From Gaiellales bacterium (lineage in GTDB: Bacteria > Actinomycetota > Thermoleophilia > Gaiellales > JAICJC01), in assembly GCA_036273515.1 (NCBI GenBank), contig DASUHM010000080.1, positions 1-44,221 of the forward strand: a DNA stretch of 44,221 bases. The letters are read 5' to 3'. Below are positions 1 through 8,239 of this stretch, piece by piece (the stretch's first letter is position 1; each line of letters begins with the position of its first letter). The notes beneath the pieces were generated by a model. That model saw only the letters and a program-made list of their open reading frames with translations, was not told the DNA's origin and searched no databases. The position numbers were made by a program, and so were the translations under genes.

Positions 1-1
1 G

Positions 2-82
2 AGGACAACGCGAGCGATGGGAGGGGTGGTCGTGTCCACTGCCCGGGCCGGCCGCTCCGCCTACCTGAAGGAGATTCGATGA
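2..82 (+). CDS. 3' end of an unidentified upstream gene (partial)
   Basis: An open frame enters from the left edge and ends at TGA 80-82, sharing ATGA with the next gene's ATG. Only 26 residues are visible, ending in RSAYLKEIR, too few to name a family. The 4-base overlap and the AAGGAG motif inside its last codons, placed to serve the next gene, are typical of an operon, and the downstream half uses G/C at most third positions. It could also be chance open frame, because the 5' part has several A-ending codons. Only sequence to the left would settle this. Confidence 0.4.
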   Translation, partial: RTTRAMGGVVVSTARAGRSAYLKEIR

Positions 83-1230
83 ACAACGCAGCAACACCGT
101 CGAGTCCGCGGATCAATGTCGGCCTGATCGGCGCCGGGTTCATGGGCAAGGCCCACTCGCTGGCGTACGCGGCAATGCCGATGTTCTTCTGGCCGGCGCC
201 GGCTGTGCCGCATCGCCGGATGCTGGCGGAGCTCGATCCGACGGTCGCGCGTGACGCGGCACTCCGGTTCGGTTTCGAGGAGTCCACTAGCGACTGGCGC
301 GCGGTGGTGCAGTCCGACGACGTCGATGTGGTCGACATCTCGGTGCCCAACGACGCGCACGCTGAGATTGCGATCGCTGCCGCGCAGGCAGGCAAGCACG
401 TGATCTGCGAGAAGCCGCTCGCGCGCACCCTCGCCGACGCCGACCAGATGATCGCCGCCTGCCGCGACGCGGGCGTCCTTTTGATGTACGCCGAGGAGCT
501 GTGCTTCGCCCCCAAGTACGTGCGGGCGAAGGAGCTCGCGGACGAGGGCGCCCTCGGCGACGTCCACCTGGTGCGCCAGGGCGAGCAGCACTTCGGGCCG
601 CACTCGGGCTGGTTCTGGGACCCCGACCGGGCCGGCGGCGGCGTGCTCATGGACATGGGCTGCCACGGCATCGAGTTCGCCCGCTGGGTCTACGGCAAGC
701 CGGCGGCCGAGTCGGTCACCGCCGAGCTGGGGACGTTCGTCCACGGCGACAGGACCGCGGCCGAGGATCACGCCGTCGTCACCGTTCGCTTCGCCGGGAA
801 CCGGCTGGGCGTGGTCGAGACGAGCTGGGCGAAGCCGGGCGGGATGGACGACCGGGCCGAGCTGATCGGCTCGACCGGCATCACCTATGTGGACATCCTG
901 CGCGGCTCGGCGCTCATGACCTACAGCGAGAACGGCTACGGCTACGCGGTCGAGAAGGCGCCGCAGACGAGCGGCTGGACGTTCACGATGTTCGAGGAGA
1001 TCTGGAACTACGGCTTCCCGCAGGAGATGCGCCACTTCGTGGAATGCGTCCAGCACGGCTCACAGCCCGCCGAGACGGGCGAGGACGGCCGCGCGGTGCT
1101 CGAGATCATCTACGCCATGTACCGGGCGGCCGGCGACGCCGGCCGCGTGTCGCTGCCGCTCGAGGTCTCGCCGGACGACGCCGCCCGGCCGCCGTATCTC
1201 CTGTGGAAGGAGCCGGCAAAGGCGGGATAG
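79..1230 (+). CDS. Gfo/Idh/MocA family NAD(P)-dependent oxidoreductase
   Basis: This is a 383-residue soluble dehydrogenase of the Gfo/Idh/MocA family, which oxidises or reduces sugars, inositols and related polyols with NAD(P). The Rossmann fingerprint GAGFMG lies at residues 18-23, the conserved EKP with the catalytic lysine at 111-113, and the C-terminal domain has D192 and H196 in DMGCHGIEF, the usual catalytic pair. Length is normal for the family. AAGGAG at 68-73, five bases before ATG 79, supports the start. Its TAG stop overlaps the GTG of the next gene by one base, so the two are probably translated together. The substrate cannot be told; the neighbouring SRPBCC protein gives no firm hint. 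Confidence 0.93.
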   Translation: MNNAATPSSPRINVGLIGAGFMGKAHSLAYAAMPMFFWPAPAVPHRRMLAELDPTVARDAALRFGFEESTSDWRAVVQSDDVDVVDISVPNDAHAEIAIAAAQAGKHVICEKPLARTLADADQMIAACRDAGVLLMYAEELCFAPKYVRAKELADEGALGDVHLVRQGEQHFGPHSGWFWDPDRAGGGVLMDMGCHGIEFARWVYGKPAAESVTAELGTFVHGDRTAAEDHAVVTVRFAGNRLGVVETSWAKPGGMDDRAELIGSTGITYVDILRGSALMTYSENGYGYAVEKAPQTSGWTFTMFEEIWNYGFPQEMRHFVECVQHGSQPAETGEDGRAVLEIIYAMYRAAGDAGRVSLPLEVSPDDAARPPYLLWKEPAKAG

Positions 1231-1667
1231 TGGCCGTCGACGTCGAGACCACCATCGAGATCGCCCGGCCGCGCGCCGAGGTGGCCGCGTTCGCCGCCGA
1301 CCCTGACCACGTCCACGCCTGGTACAAGAACATCACGCGGGTCGAGTGGCTGACCGAGCGGCCGCTCCAGGTCGGCACCCGGCTGGCCTTCGCGGCCGAG
1401 TTCCTGGGGCGGCGGATGGCCTACACATACGAGGTGGTCGAGCACGAGCCCGGCGAGCGGCTGGTGATGCGCACCGCCGACGGGCCGTTTCCGATGGAGA
1501 CGACCTACGTGTGGGCCGACGGCCCGGACGGCTCCACGATCATGGCGCTGCGAAACCGCGGCCGGCCGGCCGGCTTCTCGGCGGTCGCGTCGCCGATGAT
1601 GGCGGCGGGCATCCGCCGCAACAACCGCGGCGACCTGCAGCGGCTGAAGCAGGTTCTAGAGAACTGA
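1230..1667 (+). CDS. SRPBCC family protein (polyketide cyclase/dehydrase-like)
   Basis: This 145-residue protein has the START/Bet v 1-like helix-grip pattern: an opening VETTIEIARP strand, FAADPDHVHAWYKNI helix, then successive strands with YEVVEHEPGERLVM and a C-terminal amphipathic helix ending RLKQVLEN. Such proteins bind hydrophobic ligands, and many serve as cyclases, dehydrases or ligand carriers. The GTG start at 1230 shares its first base with the preceding stop codon, which points to translational coupling with the oxidoreductase. The 3' end overlaps the convergent transglycosylase gene by 12 bases. No catalytic residue can be assigned, so the function stays at family level. Confidence 0.85.
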   Translation: MAVDVETTIEIARPRAEVAAFAADPDHVHAWYKNITRVEWLTERPLQVGTRLAFAAEFLGRRMAYTYEVVEHEPGERLVMRTADGPFPMETTYVWADGPDGSTIMALRNRGRPAGFSAVASPMMAAGIRRNNRGDLQRLKQVLEN

Positions 1668-2459
1668 CGGGAGGCTCGCCTCCCACGCGTAGTACGCGGC
1701 GAATCCGAGCGGGTCGACGGTCATGGCCCGGGCGTACGCGAGCACCGCGTCGACGTAGAGCGTCGAGTGGTTGTAGGCGAAGAGCGCCCGCCGCTGGTCT
1801 CCCGGCGCGCCGGAGCGGTGCAGGTAGTTGGCGGCGCCGAGGATCGCGTCGCGGGCAGAGTTGACGTTCCCGCCGAGGCCGTACGCCCGCCAGGTCGAGG
1901 GCATGAACTGCATCGGCCCCTGCGCGCCCGCGCTCGACCGGTTGACGACGCGGCCGAACGCCGACTCGATCAGGTGCACGGCGGCGAGCGTCTGCCAGCG
2001 GACATGGAACCGGGCCTGGGCGCGGCGGTAGTCCGCGAGCAGCATGCCGGCGGGCAGCGGCGGCACGAGGTGGAGATGATGCACGGGCCCGCTGCTCGGC
2101 GGGCCGGCCAGCCGGCGCAGGTCGACGGCGGCCCGGACGTCGAGCGCGACGGAGGCGCGCAGCGGCCGGCCCAGCTGGGCGAGGGTCCGGCGCGCGAGCG
2201 CCGGCGACGCGGCCAGCCTGTGGACGATCGCACGTTCGGTCGCGGCCGCCCGCAGAACGGCTCGCGGCGGCCGCGAGCGCAGGCCCGGGTCGGCCGCTTG
2301 CCATTCGTGCAGGGCGACGTAGAGCTGGAGGTCAGCGTCCCCGAGGCGCGAGGAGATCGTCGGTGGCGGCGCGACCGGAAGCGGCTTCGCCCCCGACCCG
2401 CCGCACGCCGCGGCGGCGCAGACTGCCGCAAGCACGCTGGCGAGCCGGAGACGTCCCAC
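1656..2459 (-). CDS. lipoprotein lytic transglycosylase (SLT-like)
   Basis: This 267-residue protein begins at GTG 2459 with a short hydrophobic signal ending in a lipobox, with Cys19 in AAAAC, so it is probably lipid-anchored outside the membrane. A helical region (about 40-150) precedes an SLT-type lysozyme-like domain. E165 in HLIESAFG fits the catalytic glutamate, followed by SSAGAQGPMQFMPSTW and later FAYNHS, the usual transglycosylase motifs. Such enzymes cleave the MurNAc-GlcNAc bond of peptidoglycan to give anhydro ends. The open frame continues upstream of 2459, but that part is a shadow of the next gene; the lipobox decides the start. It lies 14 bases after the membrane protein gene 2474-3418 and is probably cotranscribed. 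Confidence 0.88.
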   Translation of the reverse strand: MGRLRLASVLAAVCAAAACGGSGAKPLPVAPPPTISSRLGDADLQLYVALHEWQAADPGLRSRPPRAVLRAAATERAIVHRLAASPALARRTLAQLGRPLRASVALDVRAAVDLRRLAGPPSSGPVHHLHLVPPLPAGMLLADYRRAQARFHVRWQTLAAVHLIESAFGRVVNRSSAGAQGPMQFMPSTWRAYGLGGNVNSARDAILGAANYLHRSGAPGDQRRALFAYNHSTLYVDAVLAYARAMTVDPLGFAAYYAWEASLPSVL

Positions 2460-2473
2460 CCCGTCCAGGATAG

Positions 2474-3418
2474 TCAGCCGGACGCGTGCGCCTCGGGGCG
2501 CACGGCACCCAGCCGCACCTGCCCGAAGAGCACGGACACGGCGATGACCCCGAGGAGCAGGTTGAACGCGAGGATCACCGCCTGCGCGCCGATCGAGTAG
2601 GCCATCACCTGCGACGTGCCGGCGGCGCCGGCCAGGGCGAACACGAGCAGGCCCTGCTGGGCGCCGATCCCGCCGGGCGTGAACGGCAGGGCGGTCGAGA
2701 TCGAGTCGATGACGACGGCGAGCACGGCGTAGCGCAGCGTGGCGGGGATCCCGAACGCGGCCAGCAGCGCGTACGCGGTGCCGACCCGCAGCGCCCAGTC
2801 GAGCACCTGCGGAGCAGCCACGACGCGGGCGAACCGGCCCGGCGAGCGCAGGATGCGAAGGCCGGCCATCACCCGCTGGCAGAAGCCGCGCACGTGGCGG
2901 TTCGCCCACTCCGCGGCCGCCAGCCCCACTCCGGCGACGATCACGGCGATCCCCGCGGCGAGCAGCGCGTGGTCGGCCGTGAACGAGATCTCGAACGCGC
3001 CTGCGTCGGGCAGGTGCACGATCGGCGGCAGCCAGCCGAGCCCGGCCGCGCTGAAAACCATCGCGGCCACGACGACGGCTCCGAACGCCGTCTCGGCGAC
3101 GAGCGTGGAGACGATGGTCGTCACCGAAGCGCCGCCCAGTTCGCGCCGGATGGCGACGACCCGGACGACGTCGCCGCCCCGGAACGGGGCGACCACGTTC
3201 GCGCCGATGCCGGCCACGTAGGCGAGGAACGCCGAGCGCATCGGCACGCGCCGGTCGGGGAACGCGGCGGCGAGAATCCCGCGCCACACGCCGGCCCGCA
3301 CGACCAGGCTGGCCAGGTGGAGCAGCAGCGCGACGGCCAGCGGCAGGAGATGGGTGTCCCCGAAGTGATCGCCCCACGCGGCCGTCGCCGCGCCCAGCTG
3401 GGACAGCTCATCCTGCAT
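2474..3418 (-). CDS. lysylphosphatidylglycerol synthase TM-domain/UPF0104-like membrane protein
   Basis: This 314-residue polytopic protein has about seven or eight hydrophobic segments and the two landmark motifs of the family: ANVVAPFRGGDVVR at about 73-86 and PFTPGGIGAQQG at about 245-256. The family includes the flippase part of MprF and archaeal AglD-like proteins; members flip or modify lipid-linked molecules. The C-terminal aminoacyl-transferase domain of full MprF is absent, so this is only the membrane part. The start is ATG 3418, read on the minus strand. It is upstream of and close to the lipoprotein transglycosylase, which suggests a role at the cell envelope. The transported lipid is unknown. 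Confidence 0.87.
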   Translation of the reverse strand: MQDELSQLGAATAAWGDHFGDTHLLPLAVALLLHLASLVVRAGVWRGILAAAFPDRRVPMRSAFLAYVAGIGANVVAPFRGGDVVRVVAIRRELGGASVTTIVSTLVAETAFGAVVVAAMVFSAAGLGWLPPIVHLPDAGAFEISFTADHALLAAGIAVIVAGVGLAAAEWANRHVRGFCQRVMAGLRILRSPGRFARVVAAPQVLDWALRVGTAYALLAAFGIPATLRYAVLAVVIDSISTALPFTPGGIGAQQGLLVFALAGAAGTSQVMAYSIGAQAVILAFNLLLGVIAVSVLFGQVRLGAVRPEAHASG

Positions 3419-3468
3419 CCACCCACATGGTGCCCCGCCAAGATGAGAGACAGATCAGACTCGGGAAG

Positions 3469-3533
3469 CGGGGTCAGACCCCGAACGAAAGTGCAACGAA
3501 ACTGTCACGGCCGGCGTTCGGGGTCTGACCCCG
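3469..3533. repeat. REP-like inverted repeat, GGGGTCAGACCCC core
   Basis: Two 19-base arms at 3469-3487 and 3515-3533 are perfect reverse complements, separated by 27 bases. Each arm is itself a near-palindrome (GGGGTC, A or T, GACCCC). It fills the gap between two minus-strand genes. Part of it (3504-3535) recurs at 39394-39425 with 28 of 32 bases the same, and the spacer has GTGCAAC, matched in inverse by GTTGCAC beside the second copy. This looks like a dispersed REP/BIME-type element. It may also terminate transcription, but no T tract follows. Confidence 0.8.
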
Positions 3534-3535
3534 AT

Positions 3536-4255
3536 TTACGGCAGCTCGACGCGGCCGAGCGCGCGGGCGGCGATCCACGCCGTGGCGGCCGCGACGGCCA
3601 CCAGCACGATCCCCGCCACCAGCGTGCCCGACACCGGCGCCGCCGCCTGCGGCAGCACGTGGCCGACGAACGCGCGCCCGTACGCGGAGATCGAGAGCTT
3701 CGCGGCCGAGGCGGCGAAGGTCGCGATCGACCCTTCCCAGAGGATGATGTAGAGGACGCCGATCACGATCGGCCGGCGGGTGTAGAGCGAGAGCAGCACC
3801 GACGCGGCGCAGTAGGCCAGGCTGGCCAGCACGACCCCCGCCAGCGGCCAGCCGAGGAGGCCGACGGTGAGGCCGTGGCGGAGGCTGAGCGCGCCGCTCA
3901 CGATCAGGCTCGGGACGAGCAGGAGCAGCGACGCCGTCCACGCCGCCGCGACCTTCGCGACCACGAGCCGGAGCCGCGACTGCGGCGTCGCCACCAGGTA
4001 GAGGATGGTGCCGTCCTCGCGCTCGTCGCCGAAGGCCGAGACGCCGAAGACGAGCGACACAAGCGCCGCCACCGTCGGGACGAAGAGCTGCTGGACGAGG
4101 TCGGAGTAGAACGAGTGGTCGTGGTCGCCGGGCGAGCGCGCGAGCGCGTAGGCGAGCGCCATCAGCACCGGCGTGAGCGCGACGACGACCAGCACGATCG
4201 TGCGCTTCTGCAGGAGCAGCGACCGCAGCGTGAGCCCGTAGACGGCGTCGATCAC
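3536..4255 (-). CDS. ABC-2 type transporter permease
   Basis: This 239-residue membrane protein begins with a cytoplasmic amphipathic stretch and an N-terminal membrane segment (about 20-38), then FGDEREDGTILYLVATP, a signature seen in ABC-2 permeases just before the second segment. Four further hydrophobic segments follow, six in all, as expected for half an ABC-2 exporter. The GTG start at 4255 overlaps the TGA of the upstream ATPase gene as GTGA, so the two are surely partners. It is the last gene of a five-gene minus-strand operon. The substrate is unknown. The downstream inverted repeat at 3469-3533 begins just after the TAA stop. Confidence 0.88.
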   Translation of the reverse strand: MIDAVYGLTLRSLLLQKRTIVLVVVALTPVLMALAYALARSPGDHDHSFYSDLVQQLFVPTVAALVSLVFGVSAFGDEREDGTILYLVATPQSRLRLVVAKVAAAWTASLLLLVPSLIVSGALSLRHGLTVGLLGWPLAGVVLASLAYCAASVLLSLYTRRPIVIGVLYIILWEGSIATFAASAAKLSISAYGRAFVGHVLPQAAAPVSGTLVAGIVLVAVAAATAWIAARALGRVELP

Positions 4256-5196
4256 CGCGCCTGCCCCCGGGCCCGCTCGTGCAGATAGGCGTAGACGCTC
4301 TCGAGGTCGTCCCCCACCGGCTGGATGCCGCGCAGGAGCGTGTCGGTGCGCCTGGCCGCCTGCGGCAGCTCGTGGCTGAGCGCCGCCGGGTCGCTCGTCT
4401 CGATCTCGATCGTCCCGTTCTGGAGCCGCACCGCGTCGACGTCCGCCAGGGCGAGCAGCTCGCGCGCGAGCGAGCGGCCGTCCCGGTCGGGCTCCACGAG
4501 CACCCGCCGCGGCCGCTCGCTGATCAGCCGCCGGATCGCGTCGGTCGCGCCCTCGGCGACCAGGTGGCCGTTCACGAGCACGAGCACGCGCGGCGCCATC
4601 CGCTCGACCTCGTGCAAGACGTGCGACGAGACGATCACCGTGCGGCCCTCGCGCCCGAGCCGGATGAGCAGCTCGATGACGTGGCTGCGCTGGGTCGGGT
4701 CGAGGCCGTTCAGCGGCTCGTCGAGCAGCAGCAGCTCGGGGTCGTGCGCGAGCGCCTGGGCGAGCTTGACCCGCTGGCGCATGCCGTGCGAGAACCCGCC
4801 CACGGGCCGGTCGGCGGAGTCCTCGAGCCCGACCGTCTCGAGTGCCGCAGCGGCCGCGGCCCGGTGATCGGCGACGCGGTGCAGCTCGGCGGAGAGCTCG
4901 ACCACCCGGCGGGCGGTGAGGAACGGCCACGGCGGGCTGTGGTCGGGGACGATGCCGACACGGCGGTAGACGTCGGGCGTGCGCCGCGGGTTCGTGCCGA
5001 AGATCCGCACGGTGCCGCTGCTCGGCGTCGAGAAGCCGGCGCACAGCTTGAGCGTGGTCGACTTGCCGGCGCCGTTGTGGCCGAGCAGGCCGATGACGCC
5101 GCCGTCGGCGGTGAACGAGACGTCCGCCAGGGCGACCGTGTCGCCGAACCAGCGCGACACCGACTCGAACGCGATCGCGGGGGCGGTGTCGCTCAT
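4252..5196 (-). CDS. ABC transporter ATP-binding protein (second of the operon)
   Basis: This 314-residue ATPase has Walker A GHNGAGKST at 39-47, the family signature FSHGMRQR at 135-142 in place of LSGGQ, Walker B LLLLDEP at 155-161 and the H-loop histidine at 192. The FSHGM form and an extra C-terminal domain of about 100 residues are usual for DrrA/CcmA-type ABC-2 exporters. The ATG start at 5196 overlaps the upstream permease stop as ATGA, and its own TGA overlaps the GTG of the downstream permease. It most probably drives the permease at 3536-4255. It differs clearly from the first ATPase of the same operon, so the cluster encodes two transporters or one heteromeric one. Confidence 0.93.
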   Translation of the reverse strand: MSDTAPAIAFESVSRWFGDTVALADVSFTADGGVIGLLGHNGAGKSTTLKLCAGFSTPSSGTVRIFGTNPRRTPDVYRRVGIVPDHSPPWPFLTARRVVELSAELHRVADHRAAAAAALETVGLEDSADRPVGGFSHGMRQRVKLAQALAHDPELLLLDEPLNGLDPTQRSHVIELLIRLGREGRTVIVSSHVLHEVERMAPRVLVLVNGHLVAEGATDAIRRLISERPRRVLVEPDRDGRSLARELLALADVDAVRLQNGTIEIETSDPAALSHELPQAARRTDTLLRGIQPVGDDLESVYAYLHERARGQAR

Positions 5197-6068
5197 CCGG
5201 TGTCCCGCCCGTACCGGACAGCGAGGACGATGATCGCGACCACCATGATCTCCACCGCCGTCGCCGCCCACAGGCTCGCGCTCAAGTGGCCGCGGTCGGT
5301 GTAGCCGGGGTAGAGGCCGCGGGCCGCCTGGATCGGCACGGCTGCGAACGCAAGCAGGCGCAGGTAGTTCTCGTTCAGAGCGTGGGCCAGCACGCCGCCG
5401 ACGATGGTCGGGATCGCAAGGAACGCCAGGTACCCGCCGACCGCGAACGCGCGCCGCGAGGTGAGCGACGAGATCGCGAGGCCGACGAGCGCGTAGAAGA
5501 ACCCGATCAAGAGTCCGGAGCCGATGATCCGGAAGATGTCGACCCAGTGCCGTTCGACGTAGGCGATCGGGTGGATGGCGAACAGCATGTTCCCGGCGTA
5601 GAGGATGAGCGGCGGCGCCAGCGTCACGAGCAGGATCGGCATGAGCGCCGCGAGCACCTTGCCGACCACGTAGTCGCCGCGGCTGATCGCCGTCGAGAAG
5701 TAGAGCGAGAGGGTGCGGTCGCGGCGGTCGGGGCACACCAGCTCCGGGGTGACGACGACGCTGAAGACGAGGATGACGACCCCGATCGCGCCCATGTAGT
5801 CCGAGTACGGCAGCGCCGCCTGGAGCCCGCCGCTCCCCAGCGCGGTCGGCCCGAACAGCGCCCGCAGGCCGAGCACGACCAGCGCGGGCGCGAAGCCGAG
5901 CAGGATGAGCGTGATGGGGATGAGCTTCGTCTTCCATCCGCGGCGGGCGCCGAGCGCGCGCAGGGAGCTCCAGCGCGCGAGCGACCAGATCGCCGCGATC
6001 CGGCCCGCCCGGGGGCCGTCGTACGTGCTGTAGGCGACGTCGGAGACGCGGGCGTCGGCGGCGCTCAT
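5193..6068 (-). CDS. ABC-2 type permease with regulatory-zone pattern TPELVCPDRRDRT
   Basis: This 291-residue membrane protein has a 40-residue cytoplasmic N-terminus, a first membrane segment at about 50-70, and then an external loop and second segment leading to TPELVCPDRRDRTLSLYFSTAISRGDYV. In ABC-2 permeases this cytoplasmic segment (E...R...TL) couples to the ATPase. Four more hydrophobic segments follow. ATG 6068 overlaps the preceding ATPase stop as ATGA, and the stop overlaps the next ATPase start, so there are no gaps. A longer frame to 6146 exists but lies wholly inside the ATPase gene and was not chosen. The partner is most likely the ATPase at 6065-7006. Cargo unknown. Confidence 0.88.
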   Translation of the reverse strand: MSAADARVSDVAYSTYDGPRAGRIAAIWSLARWSSLRALGARRGWKTKLIPITLILLGFAPALVVLGLRALFGPTALGSGGLQAALPYSDYMGAIGVVILVFSVVVTPELVCPDRRDRTLSLYFSTAISRGDYVVGKVLAALMPILLVTLAPPLILYAGNMLFAIHPIAYVERHWVDIFRIIGSGLLIGFFYALVGLAISSLTSRRAFAVGGYLAFLAIPTIVGGVLAHALNENYLRLLAFAAVPIQAARGLYPGYTDRGHLSASLWAATAVEIMVVAIIVLAVRYGRDTG

Positions 6069-7006
6069 CCGATCGCCCCGATCAGCGACTCCTCGAGCGT
6101 GGGCCCGGCCGGCCGCAGCTCGCGCAGGCCGACCCCGGCGGTGCACGCCGCGTCGCGCACGCCGGTGAGCACGCCGTCGGCGTCGCTCCCCTGCACGACC
6201 AGCCAGGCGTCCTCGCCGCCGCCGTCTCGGTGCACGGTCAGGCCCAGCTCCTGGGCGGCGCGGGCGAACCCGTCGGGGTCGCCGACGATCCGCACCCGCA
6301 CGTCTCCGCGCACGGCGGCCGAGGCGTGGTCGATCGCCCGGGTGGCGGCGACCTTGCCCTCGCGCAGGACGATGACCGAGTCGCAGGTGCGGGCGACGTC
6401 CTCGAGCACGTGGGACGACATGACGACGGCGATGTCGAGCTCGGTCGAGAGCCGGCGGACGAGTGCGAGCATCTCCTCGCGCCCGGCCGGGTCGAGGCCA
6501 TTCGTGGGCTCGTCCAGGATGACGAGCCCGGGCGAGTGGACGATCGCCTGGGCCAGGTTGGTGCGCTGCTTCATCCCGACCGAGAAGGTGCGGATGAGCC
6601 GTGAGCGCTCCTCCTCGAGGCCGACCTGGAAGAGCACCTCCGACGCCCGCAGCACCGCCACCCGCCGGGGCAGGCCGCGCAGCTCGCCCATGTGCACGAC
6701 CAGGTCGCGCGCGGTCATGCCCATCGGCAGGCAGCTGTGCTCGGGCATGTAGCCGAGCAGCCGCCGCACCTCCCAGGCAGGCTTCGACGCGTCCATGCCG
6801 AGCACCCTGGCGGAGCCGGCGTCGGCCCGGATCAGTCCGAGCATGACCCGCATCAGCGTCGACTTGCCGGCGCCGTTCGCGCCCAGCAGGCCGACGGCCC
6901 GCTCGCGCACTGTGGCCGTCACGCCGTCGAGCGCGACGATGTTGCCGTAGCGCTTGCTGACGCCTTCGATCTCGACGAGCGGCTCACCGCCGCCATTCCG
7001 GCTCAC
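6065..7006 (-). CDS. ABC transporter ATP-binding protein (first of the operon)
   Basis: This 313-residue ATPase carries Walker A GANGAGKST at 42-50, signature FSVGMKQR at 141-148, Walker B LVILDEPTNGLDP from 161 and SSHVLEDVARTCD as the H-loop region. A C-terminal domain of about 100 residues follows, with VRIVGDPDGFARAAQELG, as in many ABC-2 exporters. GTG 7006 was chosen because it overlaps the upstream stop as GTGA; the frame extends to 7087 but that part is inside the preceding gene. Its immediate partner is the permease at 5193-6068. Being directly after a membrane-anchored LolA-like gene, it may act on a lipid, lipoprotein or peptide substrate, which is inference only. Confidence 0.93.
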   Translation of the reverse strand: MSRNGGGEPLVEIEGVSKRYGNIVALDGVTATVRERAVGLLGANGAGKSTLMRVMLGLIRADAGSARVLGMDASKPAWEVRRLLGYMPEHSCLPMGMTARDLVVHMGELRGLPRRVAVLRASEVLFQVGLEEERSRLIRTFSVGMKQRTNLAQAIVHSPGLVILDEPTNGLDPAGREEMLALVRRLSTELDIAVVMSSHVLEDVARTCDSVIVLREGKVAATRAIDHASAAVRGDVRVRIVGDPDGFARAAQELGLTVHRDGGGEDAWLVVQGSDADGVLTGVRDAACTAGVGLRELRPAGPTLEESLIGAIG

Positions 7007-8169
7007 GCCAGAGATTCTGCCGCAGAGAGGAGCCGCTGCGCCGACTGCGACCCGGCGATCGTGTACGTCACGCCGCCGCGGCTCCACTGGATCACGGAAC
7101 CGAGCGTCGTGTCGAGCTCGTGCGCCTTGACGCCTGCGACCGAGACCGACGGCAGCGCGGAGAGCGGGGACTTCGAGCCGTTCGCGCGCTGCTCGAGCAG
7201 GAACACCGTGCCGAGGCCGCGGCCGTACGTGGCGAGCGCAGCCCGGTGGGAGCCGATCGAGACCGCGCGCAGCTCGTGCTGCGGGAAGCCGGCCAGCCGC
7301 TTCGGAGCCGCGACGCTGAACCCGACCGCCTTCGACACGGCGGCCGCGCCGATGGCCGGCGCGACGTGCGCCTGCCGCATCGGGTGCTCATGCCGGCTGG
7401 GCATGTGCACGTGCACGATCTTCGTACCGGCGGGCGGCGTCATGCTGAGCGCCCGAGCCGGGATCGCGCCGTAGCGGATGCGGGTGACCGAGATCGAGAT
7501 CGCCGCAGTGCTCGACCCACGCGGGAAGATCGCGAAGCGCAGCGGCACCGCGTGGGCGGCGTCCCAGGCCAGGTCGAACTCGCCGAACAGGCCGCCGTTG
7601 TGGCGCGGCGAGACGTGCACCGTGTAGGCCTCGCGGCCGGCGACGTTGCTCGGGATCGCGCCCGAGATGACCGCGAACTTCGAGGCCTGCGCCAGCGCGT
7701 GCGTGATCGCCGCCATCGTCGGCGCGATGGGCTCGGTCGCGGCGCCCTTCTTCTCGTGGTGCTTCACCGGGAGGACGTAGGCGACGTGGTGCTTGCGGTC
7801 GTAGAGCGTCACCTGGTGGCCGTCGTAGGCGACCGAGGTGGTGCCGAGCTGCGACTTGACGACGAGCCGGGCCCGCCCGCCGCCGACCCACACGCTCCCG
7901 GTCGCGCCCTGCAGGAGCGGGTTCGAGGCGAGCGACGTCGAGGAGCCGGCGAGCAGGTGCTGGTCGACCCGGAACTGGGCCGACACGCCGGCCACCGGCT
8001 TGGCCGTGAAGATGCGATGGACGGCGCTCGCGAGCGAGCGCTTGGGCGGCTTGGCGGCGCCGCTTCGCGTCATCGCGTAGGCGGTGACGGAGATCGCCGA
8101 GAGCAGGACGACTGCGAGGACGAGCCAGCCGATCAGGCTGGTGGCGGACGAACGCTTGATGATGCCCAT
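7003..8169 (-). CDS. membrane-anchored LolA/RseB-like extracytoplasmic protein
   Basis: This 388-residue protein has a basic start (MGIIKRSS), one uncleaved-looking membrane segment at about 10-32 and a long outside domain. The domain alternates strands in the manner of the LolA/LppX/RseB fold (for example GSVWVGGGRARLVVKSQ, TSVAYDGHQVTLYDRKHH, REAYTVHVSPRHNGG, LRFAIFPRG). These folds are half-barrels that bind lipids or sense envelope stress. ATG 8169 is chosen over the frame start at 8196 because GGAAGGA stands eight bases upstream. The gene opens the ABC operon, and its stop overlaps the ATPase start by four bases. It may be a substrate-handling or sensing partner of the transporters. The fold call is by eye and is the least certain part. 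Confidence 0.72.
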   Translation of the reverse strand: MGIIKRSSATSLIGWLVLAVVLLSAISVTAYAMTRSGAAKPPKRSLASAVHRIFTAKPVAGVSAQFRVDQHLLAGSSTSLASNPLLQGATGSVWVGGGRARLVVKSQLGTTSVAYDGHQVTLYDRKHHVAYVLPVKHHEKKGAATEPIAPTMAAITHALAQASKFAVISGAIPSNVAGREAYTVHVSPRHNGGLFGEFDLAWDAAHAVPLRFAIFPRGSSTAAISISVTRIRYGAIPARALSMTPPAGTKIVHVHMPSRHEHPMRQAHVAPAIGAAAVSKAVGFSVAAPKRLAGFPQHELRAVSIGSHRAALATYGRGLGTVFLLEQRANGSKSPLSALPSVSVAGVKAHELDTTLGSVIQWSRGGVTYTIAGSQSAQRLLSAAESLA

Positions 8170-8239
8170 GGCACGCTTCCTTCCGGTGAGTCGCATGCAC
8201 CGTACCCATCGACCCTGAGAGCCGCGTGAGGGCGGCGAC

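Noticed and set aside
1669-1683. GGGAGG/CCTCCC hairpin between the SRPBCC and transglycosylase genes
   Set aside because: Only six bases long, inside the coding end of the transglycosylase gene and without a T tract, so not supported as a terminator.
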